64,000 nt of DNA from Pelagibacterium lentulum. GTDB lineage: Bacteria; Pseudomonadota; Alphaproteobacteria; Rhizobiales; Devosiaceae. The stretch covers positions 1-64,000 of the forward strand of contig NZ_RZMW01000033.1 of the NCBI RefSeq assembly GCF_003992625.1. The letters run 5' to 3'. The position numbers and the translations under genes are program-made. The notes beneath the pieces were generated by a model, which worked only from the letters and a program-made list of their open reading frames with translations, was not told the origin of the DNA and ran no database searches. Shown piece after piece: positions 36,437-44,281 of the stretch (its first letter is position 1; each line of letters starts with the position of its first letter).

Positions 36437-36940
36437 ATGCGTTCTGCCCAAATCTTTCACGCGCCTGTCTCATCGACTGTTCCTGCCGTGTTTGCCCTTT
36501 CTATGGTATTGTTACTTTCCGGCTGCATGACGGGTATGGCTCCCTCGGGTGGTGGCGGGTTGGCTCCGGGTTTGACCGCGCGGATCGATAGCCCTTCGAG
36601 TCAGATGGATAGAGGCGCCGCGCTTTCGCTGGTCAACGCCTACCGCGCCACCCGTGGCACATCGGCGCTGCTGGCGGACCCGGCTCTTGATGCCCAGGCC
36701 GCGCAGGTGGCGTCGCAATATGCGCGCAGCGGAACGCCGCCATCTGTGCCGCAAGGTGCGCGCGCCATGCGTTTGAGCGCCGGTTATGAAACCTTTGCCG
36801 AGACTTTTTCCGGTTGGCGCAACAGTCCGGCGGACGCCGATGTGCTCGCGCTTTCAAGTGCCCGTCGCGCCGGACTGGCCGTGGTTTACGATCAGACCTC
36901 GGCCTATGGCACCCATTGGGTGCTTGTGCTTGGGGAATAG
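36437..36940 (+). CDS. CAP-domain (SCP/PR1-like) lipoprotein
   Basis: A 167-residue secreted protein. From ATG at 36437 a hydrophobic signal leads to the lipobox LLSGC, so it should be lipid-anchored. After a glycine-rich linker the CAP-like domain begins at ALSLVNAYRATRGTSALLAD; a later segment GYETFAETFSGWRNSPADAD matches the CAP pattern (ENxxxGWxxSPxHxxN), although the usual metal-binding histidines are largely replaced. The closing YGTHWVLVLG is conserved. The role is unknown. Confidence 0.82.
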   Translation: MRSAQIFHAPVSSTVPAVFALSMVLLLSGCMTGMAPSGGGGLAPGLTARIDSPSSQMDRGAALSLVNAYRATRGTSALLADPALDAQAAQVASQYARSGTPPSVPQGARAMRLSAGYETFAETFSGWRNSPADADVLALSSARRAGLAVVYDQTSAYGTHWVLVLGE

Positions 36941-36991
36941 CGCGGGATAAAGACATGCGGGATCGCATTCTTACCGCGTGAGAAAACGCTC

Positions 36992-37231
36992 ATGAAGATT
37001 GACGCGCGCGGCCTCAAATGCCCCCTGCCTGTTTTGAAACTGGAAAAGGCAGTCGCGGGGCTCGAGGCTGGCTCAAACCTGACTCTTTTAGCCACCGATC
37101 CGGTTGCTCGGATCGATGTCCTGCATTTCTGCAATCAGAACGGCCATGCCGCAACGCTTCTTGAACGTGACGGGGCGACGGAGTTCTCCATTGTCGTGGG
37201 CGATGCTGGCGGAAAAACTGAGGTGGTTTAA
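36992..37231 (+). CDS. TusA-family sulfur carrier protein
   Basis: A 79-residue protein with the DARGLKCPLPVLK signature containing the sulfur-carrying Cys10. TusA-type proteins pass persulfide sulfur to tRNA thiolation, molybdenum cofactor or other pathways. No tusBCD genes are near, so which pathway it serves is open. Its 3' end overlaps that of the convergent carboxypeptidase gene by four bases. Confidence 0.9.
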   Translation: MKIDARGLKCPLPVLKLEKAVAGLEAGSNLTLLATDPVARIDVLHFCNQNGHAATLLERDGATEFSIVVGDAGGKTEVV

Positions 37232-38409
37232 GGCCTCGGCCGTGGCGTCGGAACACTTGCGCCGCTGGGCAATGCGAGCGTCGTGCCCGAAAAGCTGGCG
37301 TCACCGGCCGGCCCGTCAGGCAGGAGCGTGATTGAACTACCGGATGTGTCGGCAACTGCCGGCATCCAACCTGGACGCGGGCGGGGCAGCGGTACATCAC
37401 GAACGCGGCCCAGGGTCGCCATGCGGTGCGTGGGCGGAGTGATCTCGTCATTGAGATAGCTCACTTGCCCTTCCAGACCGGCCGGAAATTCTTCCATCCG
37501 GGCCTGGCGATAACTCTCGGCTTGTGCGCCGCAGATCTGTGGGCGCATATCGACCGGAGCCAATCCGAGCTGGTTGGTCATCTGCACGATTGTCTGGCCG
37601 GTGCCGCGGTAGCCGCCTGAAAAGCCCGAATGGAGCAATTGGGCGGTTAGTTCACCGCGTTCGCGGCCCGAATTGGCGCCAAGAGTGACGACCATCAGAT
37701 GCCGGCCATTGCGGTTAGCGGTGGCCACGACATTGAGGCCGGACGCACAGACATAGCCGGTCTTCATGCCATCGGTCCCGGCGAAGCGGGTCAAAAGGAT
37801 ATTGTTGGTTTCCGAGCGCGACTGGCCATGCTCAACCGTCTGGGTGGCAAACATGCGGTCATATTGGGGGAAGCGTGCGCGGATGGTCAGTGCGAGCACG
37901 GCCATATCGCGCGCGGTTGTAAATTGCGCGGGGTCATGCAGCCCGTGCGGATTTGTGAAATTGGTGCCGGTCATGCCCAGCATCTGCGCGCGCTGGTTCA
38001 TCATGGCAACAAAGGTCGCTTCATCCCCACCAATGGTCTCGGCAATTGCAACGGCAATATCATTGGCCGATTTGACGATCAGCAGGTAAAGCGCATCTTC
38101 AAGCGTTACGGCCGTATCGACAGGGAACCCCATTTTGGAGGGCGGCACCGATAGTGCATTTGCCGATGAAATGACCGGGGTGGAAAGGCCTGCCTGACCG
38201 GTTTCGATCGCCTCGAAAGCCAGCAGCGCGGTCATCAGCTTGGTCAGCGAGGCAGGATACCAAGGTACGGCAGCGTCATTTTCATAGAGCACCTCGCCGG
38301 TGCGCATGTCGACAAGCAATTGAGGAAGGGCGAGGGCCGTGCCCATGCTGGCGACAAATAGCGAAATTGCCAGGCACAGGGACGCAAAACCATTGCGAAG
38401 GGCGTTCAC
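37228..38409 (-). CDS. D-alanyl-D-alanine carboxypeptidase (penicillin-binding protein 5/DacF type)
   Basis: A 393-residue class S11 enzyme. A signal peptide (about 1-28, ending ALALPQ) is followed by SLTK with nucleophile Ser54 and Lys57, the SAN motif in VKSANDIAV and KTG in GMKTGYVCASG. It trims pentapeptide stems in the periplasm. The C-terminus is a long proline-rich tail (PLPRPRPGW; ends PTPRPRP) without an obvious amphipathic anchor helix. Confidence 0.92.
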   Translation of the reverse strand: MNALRNGFASLCLAISLFVASMGTALALPQLLVDMRTGEVLYENDAAVPWYPASLTKLMTALLAFEAIETGQAGLSTPVISSANALSVPPSKMGFPVDTAVTLEDALYLLIVKSANDIAVAIAETIGGDEATFVAMMNQRAQMLGMTGTNFTNPHGLHDPAQFTTARDMAVLALTIRARFPQYDRMFATQTVEHGQSRSETNNILLTRFAGTDGMKTGYVCASGLNVVATANRNGRHLMVVTLGANSGRERGELTAQLLHSGFSGGYRGTGQTIVQMTNQLGLAPVDMRPQICGAQAESYRQARMEEFPAGLEGQVSYLNDEITPPTHRMATLGRVRDVPLPRPRPGWMPAVADTSGSSITLLPDGPAGDASFSGTTLALPSGASVPTPRPRP

Positions 38410-38600
38410 GGGGAGCCTACTCCGTTAAGCAAATCATAAGAGAATGACCAAGCCCGTCTCTTAACAGCCAGACTGTGGCAGAACAATGCCGCTGTCGCCC
38501 AAGGTTCATTGAAAAAGAAAATCACCATGCTGACATGCGATGTCACTATAACAGTGCAGATTTCGTGTTTGTTGAATTTGCGTCATGGAGAATCGCGAAA

Positions 38601-39167
38601 ATGACAAAGCTTGCAATCGTTCTGGCGGACGGCTTTGCCGATTGGGAATGCGCGCTTGTGATGGCCTGGGGGCAAACCTATATGGGCATCGAAATTACCG
38701 TAGCGACCCCCGGTGGGCAGCCCGTAACATCGCTGGGCGGGCTGAAGGTGACGCCCGATATAGCGCTCGAGAATATCGGCCCGGAGGTATTGGGCGGACT
38801 TGTCATTTGCGGCGGTTCGATCTGGCAAAGCGCCCAGGCTCCCGATCTCGATGCCGTCGCAAAACGCTTCATGGAAGCAAACAAACTTGTTGCTGCGATT
38901 TGCGATGGTGTGTTGGGGCTGGCGCGAACCGGAGTTCTGAACGACAGGGCACATACGGGTGATGGCCTGGAAATTCTGGAGCGGGCGCCGGCATATAGCG
39001 GTGGGAGCCAGTTCAGAAAACAGCCCAAGGCGCTACGCGACGGCAATCTGATTACGGCCTCGGGATTGGCGCCGGTCAGTTTCATGTCAGAAGTGTTTAT
39101 CGCGCTTGGTTATGGCGGGCCAGAGCTTGATCAATATGTCGGCATGCTGGGTGCGGAACACGTCTGA
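38601..39167 (+). CDS. DJ-1/PfpI family protein
   Basis: A 188-residue protein from ATG at 38601 (GGAG upstream); a long non-coding-like frame lies before it. LAIVLADGFADWECAL opens the Rossmann-like fold with the conserved glutamate, and the nucleophile elbow is VAAICDGVLGLAR with the cysteine. The residue after the cysteine is Asp rather than the His of peptidase/glyoxalase types, as in the YoaZ-like branch. Function (glyoxalase, chaperone or amidotransferase-like) cannot be assigned. It lies upstream of an HxlR regulator. Confidence 0.85.
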   Translation: MTKLAIVLADGFADWECALVMAWGQTYMGIEITVATPGGQPVTSLGGLKVTPDIALENIGPEVLGGLVICGGSIWQSAQAPDLDAVAKRFMEANKLVAAICDGVLGLARTGVLNDRAHTGDGLEILERAPAYSGGSQFRKQPKALRDGNLITASGLAPVSFMSEVFIALGYGGPELDQYVGMLGAEHV

Positions 39168-39242
39168 CTTGCCTTGCAAGAGGTGGTAACAAAAGGGAAG
39201 AAGGTATAAGTTCAGAACCTGCTTCGTTCGAAGGGAAAAGAT

Positions 39243-39659
39243 ATGGCCGCGTCGACAGGTCGCCAAACGGCGATGCCCACATCCGAGCATGGCACCTGCC
39301 TTGCCATGAGCGATATTCTAAGCCGGATCGGTGACAAGTGGAGCGTAATGATTGTTGCGCAACTCGGGCAAGGTACGATGCGGTTTTCAGAACTGCGCCG
39401 TCAGACGGACGGCATTTCCCAGCGCATGCTGACCCTGACCTTACGCAATCTTGAGCGGGACGGATTGGTGACACGCACGGTTTATCCGGAAGTGCCGCCG
39501 CGCGTGGAATATGCTCTGACGCCCTTGGGCAAGACCCTTCTGGGGCCAATTTATGCGCTTTGGGACTGGGTCAGCGAACACCAGGACGATATTGCCGAGG
39601 CGCGTATGGCTTATGACGCGGGCCAGCAGGAGGAAGCTCCGCCTCGCAAGATTGCGTAA
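39243..39659 (+). CDS. HxlR family transcriptional regulator
   Basis: A 138-residue winged-helix regulator. CLAMSDILSRIGDKWSVMIV, MRFSELRRQTDGISQRMLT and LERDGLVTRTVYPEVPPRVEY with YALTPLGKTL are the standard HxlR motifs. A cysteine at the start of the domain could be redox sensitive, as in some HxlR members. It follows the DJ-1 gene by 75 bp on the same strand and may control it. Confidence 0.9.
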   Translation: MAASTGRQTAMPTSEHGTCLAMSDILSRIGDKWSVMIVAQLGQGTMRFSELRRQTDGISQRMLTLTLRNLERDGLVTRTVYPEVPPRVEYALTPLGKTLLGPIYALWDWVSEHQDDIAEARMAYDAGQQEEAPPRKIA

Positions 39660-39667
39660 GCCGTTTC

Positions 39668-40138
39668 CTATCCGCGCCCACGATAATTTGGAACGCCCTG
39701 CTCGGGAATCCAGACGCCATTGGGTTCGGGGCCGGTCTGGTAAAAAACGTCGATCGGCATGCCGCCGCGCGGATACCAATAGCCGCCAATCCGCAACCAT
39801 TGCGGTGCAAGCAGATCCACAAGCCGCTTGCCGATGGAGACCGTGCAATCCTCGTGAAAGGCGCCATGATTGCGAAATGCGCCCAGATAGAGCTTGAGCG
39901 ACTTGCTTTCGACAAGCCAGCTTGCCGGTACATAATCGATCACCAGATGGGCGAAATCGGGCTGGCCGGTGATCGGGCAAAGCGATGTGAATTCGGGTGC
40001 AGTAAATCTCACGCAATAGGGGGTACCCTCCTGCGGATTGGGCACTTTTTCCAGCAGCGCATGTTCCGGGCTTTCCGGCAGGGTAGTCGCGCCGCCCAGT
40101 TGGGTGAGGTTGGCGTAGATGTCGCTATTATCGGACAT
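39668..40138 (-). CDS. queF: preQ0 reductase QueF (unimodular type)
   Basis: A 156-residue NADPH-dependent nitrile reductase that turns 7-cyano-7-deazaguanine (preQ0) into preQ1. The catalytic cysteine is Cys54 in [15 protein letters not shown], and [20 protein letters not shown] is the conserved QueF motif. The start MSDNSDIY is chosen; the upstream open frame reads into queE. It is the last gene of the que operon, 23 bases after queE. Confidence 0.95.
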   Translation of the reverse strand: MSDNSDIYANLTQLGGATTLPESPEHALLEKVPNPQEGTPYCVRFTAPEFTSLCPITGQPDFAHLVIDYVPASWLVESKSLKLYLGAFRNHGAFHEDCTVSIGKRLVDLLAPQWLRIGGYWYPRGGMPIDVFYQTGPEPNGVWIPEQGVPNYRGRG

Positions 40139-40161
40139 GGAATTTCCTTTGGTCAGAAGAG

Positions 40162-40902
40162 TTAGACACCACGCTGGTTGCCCCAGATCAGCACATGAAG
40201 CTGAGGCAGGATATGCGGAGTGAACCATTGATCATGGACTGCTCTTTCAATCAGCCATCGCATGCGGTTCATGACGCCATCGATGTCGATTGGCGCGTCG
40301 GATGCTTCGGGAGGCGGGGGCGTGTGGTTGCCTGGCTGAAGATAAAGCGGGAGATGGGGATAGCGCCCGCCAACGTGCCGGGCATAGCGGTAGTCGGCCT
40401 CGTCGAAAATGACAATCTTGAGCGCGATTTGCGGACCGTCACCCGCTGCACTGAGGCAAGCATCAAGACCCGCCCAATCGGTTTCCATGCCGCTTGAAGG
40501 CGGTTTGGGGCTCAAGATAAGGTTATCGAGATCGGCAAACCAGTCGCGGGCAATCGAGCCCTGGGTTTCGAGCGCAAAGCGATAGCCCTCTGTCTTGCCG
40601 CGTGCGATCAGCGGCGCAAGCGGCTGGATGGCCGGATTGCCGCCGGAAAGCGATACCATCAGCGGGATGCGCCTCGAGAGTCGCTGTACCTCGCTCCAAA
40701 TAGAAGCGGTCGTCATCGGTGTCCATTCCGCTCGAAATTCCGGGTCGACGGCGTGCATGCTGTCGCACCAGGAACAGCGATAGTCGCACCCGCCCGTGCG
40801 CACGAATACGGTCGGCAAGCCAATCAGGACGCCTTCGCCCTGGATCGTGGGGCCAAAGATTTCGGCCACGCGTATCCGCGCGTCGGATTGAAGCTCTGTC
40901 AT
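40162..40902 (-). CDS. queE: 7-carboxy-7-deazaguanine synthase QueE
   Basis: A 246-residue radical-SAM enzyme that forms CDG from 6-carboxytetrahydropterin. The cluster motif is [12 protein letters not shown] (Cys39, Cys43, Cys46; C-x3-C-x2-C). [10 protein letters not shown] and [10 protein letters not shown] are also conserved. Its ATG overlaps the queD stop by four bases. Confidence 0.95.
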   Translation of the reverse strand: MTELQSDARIRVAEIFGPTIQGEGVLIGLPTVFVRTGGCDYRCSWCDSMHAVDPEFRAEWTPMTTASIWSEVQRLSRRIPLMVSLSGGNPAIQPLAPLIARGKTEGYRFALETQGSIARDWFADLDNLILSPKPPSSGMETDWAGLDACLSAAGDGPQIALKIVIFDEADYRYARHVGGRYPHLPLYLQPGNHTPPPPEASDAPIDIDGVMNRMRWLIERAVHDQWFTPHILPQLHVLIWGNQRGV

Positions 40903-41255
40903 GGCCGATACTGCGCCCAGGTCTTTGGTGTTTCGCTTACCCGTACGGCAGTGGTTTCAGGCAGGCGCTCACGGCACCATTCGAAAAAATGCCTGGCCAG
41001 CCATTCAGCAGTCACCGTGTCATGGCCGAGAACATCGTTGAGATGACGATGATCGAATGTGTCATCGATATAGCGTTTTAGAACAGCAAGGTCGTGATAG
41101 TCGCGCACGAAATTGTTCTCATCGAGTTCGGCGCTGCCAAGTTCGACTTCCACGATATAATTGTGCCCATGCAACCGCGCGCACGGATGGTCTGCTGGCA
41201 ATCTGCAAAGCTGATGGGAAGCGGAGAAATGAAACTGCTTGGTGATCGTGAACAT
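40899..41255 (-). CDS. queD: 6-carboxy-5,6,7,8-tetrahydropterin synthase QueD
   Basis: A 118-residue T-fold enzyme. Zinc ligands are His14, His29 and His31 ([16 protein letters not shown]), with the catalytic cysteine Cys25. [11 protein letters not shown] is the conserved later motif. It overlaps queC by one base and queE by four, indicating a tightly coupled operon. Confidence 0.95.
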   Translation of the reverse strand: MFTITKQFHFSASHQLCRLPADHPCARLHGHNYIVEVELGSAELDENNFVRDYHDLAVLKRYIDDTFDHRHLNDVLGHDTVTAEWLARHFFEWCRERLPETTAVRVSETPKTWAQYRP

Positions 41256-41953
41256 CAGCCGGCTCTCCGGGCAATTGCCTCACGCCAGAAGCTGTCATCT
41301 TCATAGATAGTGGGATCGGGAATACCTGCCAGATCGAAGGCCTCGCGCCGTTCCACGCAGGTGCCGCAACGCCCGCAGTGATGCGCGCCGCCCTTGTAGC
41401 ACGACCAGGTTTGCGCGAAAGGGGTGTTATGGCGCGTCCCATCGGTAACGATATCAGCCTTCGAGACATTCACGTAGGGCGCAAGCAGCTTTACGTCGGC
41501 ATAGCCTTCCATCGCCCGGTCCTGCATGGTCTGGAACGCATCGATGAAACCGGGACGGCAATCGGGATAAATGAAGTGGTCACCGCCATGGACGGCGGTG
41601 GCAACGGCGTCCGCCTTCTGAGCGGCAGCAATACCAAAGGCAATTGCCAGCATGATGGCATTGCGGTTGGGCACGACCGTGATCTTCATCGTGTCTTCGG
41701 CATAGTGGCCGTCGGGCACGTCGAGATTGTCGGTCAGCGCCGAGCCGGAAAGGCCGTTGCCCACGGCACGGATGTCGATGATCTGATGGCCGACAGCGAG
41801 CCGCTGCGCGCAGGCGGCAGCAAAGGTCAGTTCCTTTTGGTGGCGCTGTCCATAGTCGAACGAAATGAGTCCGGAAAGCGTGTGCTGGGCCGCCATCCTA
41901 TGGGCGAGCGAAACCGAGTCCAATCCGCCTGAGCAGATGACGAGGCAGTTCAT
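41255..41953 (-). CDS. queC: 7-cyano-7-deazaguanine synthase QueC
   Basis: A 232-residue ATP-dependent enzyme making preQ0. The PP-loop is ICSGGLDSVSLAHR near the N-terminus, and the zinc site is WSCYKGGAHHCGRCGTCVER. It is the first gene of queC-queD-queE-queF, and its start codon lies ten bases after a preQ1-I riboswitch whose 3' strand includes the AAGG ribosome-binding site. Confidence 0.96.
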   Translation of the reverse strand: MNCLVICSGGLDSVSLAHRMAAQHTLSGLISFDYGQRHQKELTFAAACAQRLAVGHQIIDIRAVGNGLSGSALTDNLDVPDGHYAEDTMKITVVPNRNAIMLAIAFGIAAAQKADAVATAVHGGDHFIYPDCRPGFIDAFQTMQDRAMEGYADVKLLAPYVNVSKADIVTDGTRHNTPFAQTWSCYKGGAHHCGRCGTCVERREAFDLAGIPDPTIYEDDSFWREAIARRAG

Positions 41954-41961
41954 GATATTGG

Positions 41962-41997
41962 GTCCTTGTTTTTAACCGGGTAGGCTGCGACCGGAGA
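41962..41997 (-). promoter_or_regulatory. preQ1-I riboswitch controlling queC translation
   Basis: The reverse strand carries CCGGUCGCAG, a short loop, ACCCGG and then GUUAAAAACAAGG. This is the class I preQ1 aptamer: a P1 stem (CCGG/CCGG), a cytosine-bearing loop and an A-rich 3' strand forming the pseudoknot. It matches, from memory, the Thermoanaerobacter tengcongensis aptamer at GGUCGCAG, ACCC and the AAACAAGG end. The AAGG is the ribosome-binding site of queC, so preQ1 binding should block translation. Confidence 0.85.
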
Positions 41998-42032
41998 TTG
42001 CTCTGCGCTCCGATTACCCCAAGGCGTCGCAT

Positions 42033-42089
42033 TTGTGAATGGGCGCGCGCCAATTTGCCGCGGCAAGACGCGGTGCAGTGCATTCACAA
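42033..42089. repeat. Inverted repeat with nested palindromes between tRNA-Leu and queC
   Basis: Nine-base arms TTGTGAATG and CATTCACAA enclose 39 bases, which include the 12-bp palindrome TTGCCGCGGCAA (42055-42066) and GGCGCGCGCC. The RNA could fold into a compound stem upstream of the riboswitch. Role unknown. Confidence 0.5.
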
Positions 42090-42145
42090 CCAGGGAGATG
42101 GTGCGGGTGAGCGGAGAAACCGCGAACCAGAACAAGACCGCGACT

Positions 42146-42173
42146 GCGGGACGGGCTTTCGCCCGCCCCCCGC
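42146..42173 (-). other. Strong GC hairpin downstream of tRNA-Leu
   Basis: GCGGGACGGGC and its near-complement GCCCGCCCCCCGC form a hairpin with a GAAA tetraloop on the reverse strand, 41 bases past the tRNA 3' end. No T-run follows, so it is more likely a processing or pausing structure than a simple terminator. Confidence 0.4.
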
Positions 42174-42213
42174 GGAGCAATTGAGCGAAGCAAGAGTTGC
42201 GTGAACGAAAAGA

Positions 42214-42300
42214 TGGTGCGGGCGGTCGGAATCGAACCGACACTCTGTTTCCAGAACCAGATTTTGAGTCTGGCGCGTCTACCAGTTCCGCCACGCCCGC
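42214..42300 (-). tRNA. tRNA-Leu (anticodon CAA)
   Basis: The reverse strand folds as an 87-nt class II tRNA: acceptor GCGGGCG/CGCCCGC with discriminator A and encoded CCA, D-loop GAACTGGTAGAC, anticodon stem CCAGA/TCTGG with loop CTCAAAA (anticodon CAA), a long variable arm, and T-loop GGTTCGATTCC. It decodes UUG. Confidence 0.96.
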
Positions 42301-42338
42301 GACGGTAAGGGGATGGTTCCACCCTTTGACAGAGGCGG

Positions 42339-42366
42339 ACTATAGGAATTGCGTGGTGCTCGTCAA
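42339..42366 (-). promoter_or_regulatory. Sigma70-type promoter for tRNA-Leu
   Basis: On the reverse strand TTGACG (-35) and TATAGT (-10) are separated by 16 bases, with the -10 ending 39 bases upstream of the tRNA 5' end. This is close to the consensus. Confidence 0.6.
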
Positions 42367-42530
42367 TCGCTGATTGTGCGTCTTGCACCCTTTGACAAGG
42401 ATTTTTAGCTATTTACCGATTTAGAAACCACGATCATTGCCTTAAAGAAGGCGTGATGAGACGCAAATAAGCCAAATCGGTACGCCGGGGTTCGGCGCCC
42501 GGGCTTTGGCATGGAAAAACCGGGGGTTTA

Positions 42531-43112
42531 ATGCTGCGACGGCTTTATGAATGGGTTATGGCTCTGGCCGCTGGGCGGCAGGCCCCTTATGCACTGGCTG
42601 GCGTCAGCTTTGCGGAAAGCTCGTTTTTCCCAATCCCGCCCGATGTCATGCTGATTCCGATGGTCGTTGCCAATCGCAAGTCGGCCTGGCGCACCGCAAC
42701 CATCTGTACTATCGCCTCGGTACTGGGAGGGCTGTTCGGGTATTTCATCGGAGCCTTCCTCTTTGAACCACTGGCGCGGCCCATTATCGAATTTTACCAC
42801 TATGGCGAAGCCTTCGAGCGGCTGCAGCAATGGTTTGCCGATTACGGACTTTTGATCGTCTTTGCCGCAGGCTTTACACCAGTACCCTATAAGGTTTTTA
42901 CCATCGCCTCTGGTTTTGCAGGGCTGGCGCTGCCGGTCTTTATCCTGGGATCGATCATTTCGCGCGGTGCGCGGTTTTTTATCGTTGCCGGACTCTTATA
43001 TCTTTATGGCGAGCCGATCCGGGTCTTTATCGAAAAACGACTTGGATTGATGACCGTTATCTTCACAGTGCTTTTGATCGGTGGCTTCGTTGCCATCCGC
43101 TATCTGAGATAG
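42531..43112 (+). CDS. YqaA/DedA-like VTT-domain membrane protein
   Basis: A 193-residue membrane protein with about four to five hydrophobic segments. GVSFAESSFFPIPPDVMLIP and AAGFTPVPYKVFTIASGFAG are the paired re-entrant-loop motifs of the SNARE-associated/VTT family. YqaA-type members are linked to lipid handling or membrane potential without a proven substrate. It is followed seven bases later by a dsbB gene. Confidence 0.87.
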   Translation: MLRRLYEWVMALAAGRQAPYALAGVSFAESSFFPIPPDVMLIPMVVANRKSAWRTATICTIASVLGGLFGYFIGAFLFEPLARPIIEFYHYGEAFERLQQWFADYGLLIVFAAGFTPVPYKVFTIASGFAGLALPVFILGSIISRGARFFIVAGLLYLYGEPIRVFIEKRLGLMTVIFTVLLIGGFVAIRYLR

Positions 43113-43119
43113 GTGAACC

Positions 43120-43638
43120 ATGGCCAACCCTGCGCCTCTGACCGTCGGACCCAATCGCAATCGCATCAACGCTGCGTTCACGCTCGGTCTATTTGCGATT
43201 TTGGGGGCCTTGGCCTTTGAACATATCGGCGGCCTATATCCATGCCCGCTCTGCCTTGAGCAGCGCTGGCCCTATTATGTGGGATTGCCGGCGCTGGCGC
43301 TTTTGATTTTCGGATGGGAAAAGCTCAACCAACATGTGCGTGTCGGCATATCCGTCGGGGTTGCGGGGCTTTTTGCCTGGGGCACATGGCTGGGTGTTTA
43401 TCATTCCGGTGTTGAATGGGGTATTTTTGAGGGGCCCCAAAGCTGTGTCGGCATCGGTGACGTTGCTGTAAGCATGGATATGCTGGGGGACCTTGGCGGC
43501 GTGCGTATCATTCCGTGCGACGCGGTTCAGTTCGAGCTTTTCGGAATTTCGCTCGCAGGGTTCAATGCGATTGTTTCCGCGACAATCGTTGTGCTGCTTG
43601 TCATGAGCATCTGGGGGCAGGTCAGCCGCAAGGCATAA
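43120..43638 (+). CDS. Disulfide bond formation protein B family
   Basis: A 172-residue inner-membrane protein with four hydrophobic segments. The first redox pair is the CxxC in YPCPLCLEQRWPYY; the second cysteine pair is in the large periplasmic loop (QSCVG and IIPCDAV). This is the DsbB arrangement that passes electrons from DsbA to quinone. It is probably co-transcribed with the VTT-domain gene. Confidence 0.9.
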   Translation: MANPAPLTVGPNRNRINAAFTLGLFAILGALAFEHIGGLYPCPLCLEQRWPYYVGLPALALLIFGWEKLNQHVRVGISVGVAGLFAWGTWLGVYHSGVEWGIFEGPQSCVGIGDVAVSMDMLGDLGGVRIIPCDAVQFELFGISLAGFNAIVSATIVVLLVMSIWGQVSRKA

Positions 43639-43644
43639 AGCAGC

Positions 43645-44202
43645 TTAAGGCTCGAGTTCGATATCCCAATAAAGATAGTCCAGCCAGCTATCGTGCAGAT
43701 AGTTGGGGGGGAATGCCCTGCCATTGTTGTGCAGGTCGTGCACGGTCGGCTGAAAAGGGGTCTGCATGGGGATCATGCCAATTTCACGCGGCATACGATT
43801 GGCCTTGCGCAAATTGCACGGCGAACACGCCGCCACGACATTTTCCCATGTTGTCCGCCCACCCTTCGAGCGGGGGATAACGTGGTCAAAGGTCAAATCG
43901 TGCTTGGACCCGCAATATTGACATAAGAACTTGTCACGAAGGAAAACGTTAAAGCGGGTGAAGGCGGGGTATTTAGCGGGCTGAACGTAATCTTTGAGCG
44001 AAACGACGCTTGGCAGGCGCATTTCAAAGCTCGGACTTCGGACCACCGTGTCGTACTCGGAAACGATGTGAACCCGATCAAGGCATACAGCCTTGATCGC
44101 ATCCTGCCAGTTCCACAAGGACAAGGGATAGTAGCTGAGCGGCCTGTAGTCGGCGTTCAGAACAAGAGTAGGACACGATTGCGGTGACACGTGAATTGTC
44201 AC
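43645..44202 (-). CDS. HNH endonuclease
   Basis: A 185-residue protein common in alphaproteobacteria. N-terminal TLVLNADYRPLSYYPLSLW precedes an HNH domain with zinc-binding CQYCG and CSPC pairs and the catalytic core TFDHVIPRSKGGRTTWENVV. This type is a stand-alone housekeeping HNH protein, probably in DNA repair or processing; no mobile element surrounds it. Confidence 0.9.
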   Translation of the reverse strand: MTIHVSPQSCPTLVLNADYRPLSYYPLSLWNWQDAIKAVCLDRVHIVSEYDTVVRSPSFEMRLPSVVSLKDYVQPAKYPAFTRFNVFLRDKFLCQYCGSKHDLTFDHVIPRSKGGRTTWENVVAACSPCNLRKANRMPREIGMIPMQTPFQPTVHDLHNNGRAFPPNYLHDSWLDYLYWDIELEP

Positions 44203-44281
44203 TTGCCCCTCCGGTCAATGGATCGAAGCGATTCCATGACCATATTCTATGCCCGATATGACAGCGCTGTGAAGAAAATTG

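Noticed and set aside
38601-39167. Cys-Asp in place of Cys-His at the DJ-1 nucleophile elbow as a loss-of-function sign
   Set aside because: An ICDG-type elbow appears to be normal in the YoaZ-like branch of the superfamily, so it is not evidence of inactivation.
42320-42397. A 12-bp direct repeat CACCCTTTGACA (42320-42331 and 42386-42397) upstream of the VTT-domain gene
   Set aside because: There are only two copies, the TTGACA elements have no good -10 at proper spacing on that strand, and no array or mobile element is linked.
43645-44202. HNH endonuclease as a sign of a mobile intron or homing element
   Set aside because: The protein belongs to a widespread housekeeping HNH type in alphaproteobacteria and no intron, integrase or repeat surrounds it.
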